Source of the DNA: Clostridiales bacterium
Lineage (GTDB): Bacteria > Bacillota > Clostridia > Christensenellales > Aristaeellaceae
Direction of reading: 5' to 3'
Length of the DNA stretch: 64,000 nucleotides
Assembly: GCA_012517815.1 (NCBI GenBank)
Contig: JAAYUF010000169.1
Coordinates: 1-64,000 of the forward strand
Position numbers and translations under genes: made by a program. The notes under the pieces are model-generated. The model ran no database searches, was not told the origin of the DNA, and worked only from the letters and a program-made list of their open reading frames with translations. Shown here piece after piece: positions 63,992 through 64,000 of this stretch (position 1 is its first letter; each line of letters starts with the position of its first letter).

Positions 63992-64000
63992 TGACGATAT

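Overview
The window is about 64 kb of GC-rich, gene-dense bacterial chromosome. Strict Shine-Dalgarno sites, YesM/YesN-type two-component proteins, Sec signal peptides without an outer-membrane apparatus, many rbs-type sugar ABC importers, an oxygen-sensitive glycyl radical enzyme and a four-cysteine bL28 together point to a strictly anaerobic, probably gut-associated member of the Clostridia (Bacillota) with high GC. A Christensenellales-like lineage is my guess and cannot be proven from sequence alone. No rRNA, tRNA, CRISPR array, phage or transposase was seen.

From left to right. (1) 1-9360: a binding protein, sensor kinase and AraC-type response regulator, followed by an iron/sugar-phosphate-type ABC importer (binding protein, fused double permease, ATPase with a large insertion). 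(2) 8858-10070: a gene-free stretch with a dispersed repeat, a terminator and a 15-unit, 35-bp tandem array. (3) 10082-17568: a GntR regulator with a palindromic operator, a two-part UxaA-type dehydratase, a TRAP transporter, a LarA-like racemase homologue and an HpaI-type aldolase, which read as a sugar-acid (aldarate-like) uptake and breakdown operon. (4) 18073-27262: a LacI-controlled unit with an rbs-type ABC importer, the LacI regulator, and a glycyl radical enzyme with its activase. Matching operators lie in front of both the transporter and the enzyme pair. (5) 27543-33912, reverse strand: AraC regulator, a second rbs-type importer, a type I phosphomannose isomerase and a flavodoxin. 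(6) 34178-36819: an AraC-type regulator with a degenerate receiver, and an SRAP protein under an apparent LexA box. (7) 37562-48705: a GntR/HutC regulator divergent from a 10-kb operon with a third rbs-type importer, a phosphotriesterase-like hydrolase, a creatininase-like hydrolase, an FGGY kinase, an unrecognised TIM-barrel-like protein and an M20 peptidase/deacetylase. (8) 48872-64000: housekeeping genes, mostly on the reverse strand (serA, serC, ABC-F ATPase with a DUF1653 protein, argH, a GT-C-type membrane protein, dipeptidase, CvpA, DUF5711, rpmB, two secreted or lipoprotein genes).

The main theme is carbohydrate or sugar-acid uptake by five separate importers, each tied to its own regulator. 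All five operonic binding-protein genes are followed at once by a strong RNA hairpin, probably to make the binding protein in excess. Several signalling proteins have lost key residues: a receiver without its phospho-acceptor Asp, another without the Lys, and an ABC-F protein with a broken second ATP site. The most promising leads for new biology are the LacI-coupled glycyl radical enzyme and the phosphotriesterase/creatininase/kinase/M20 operon.
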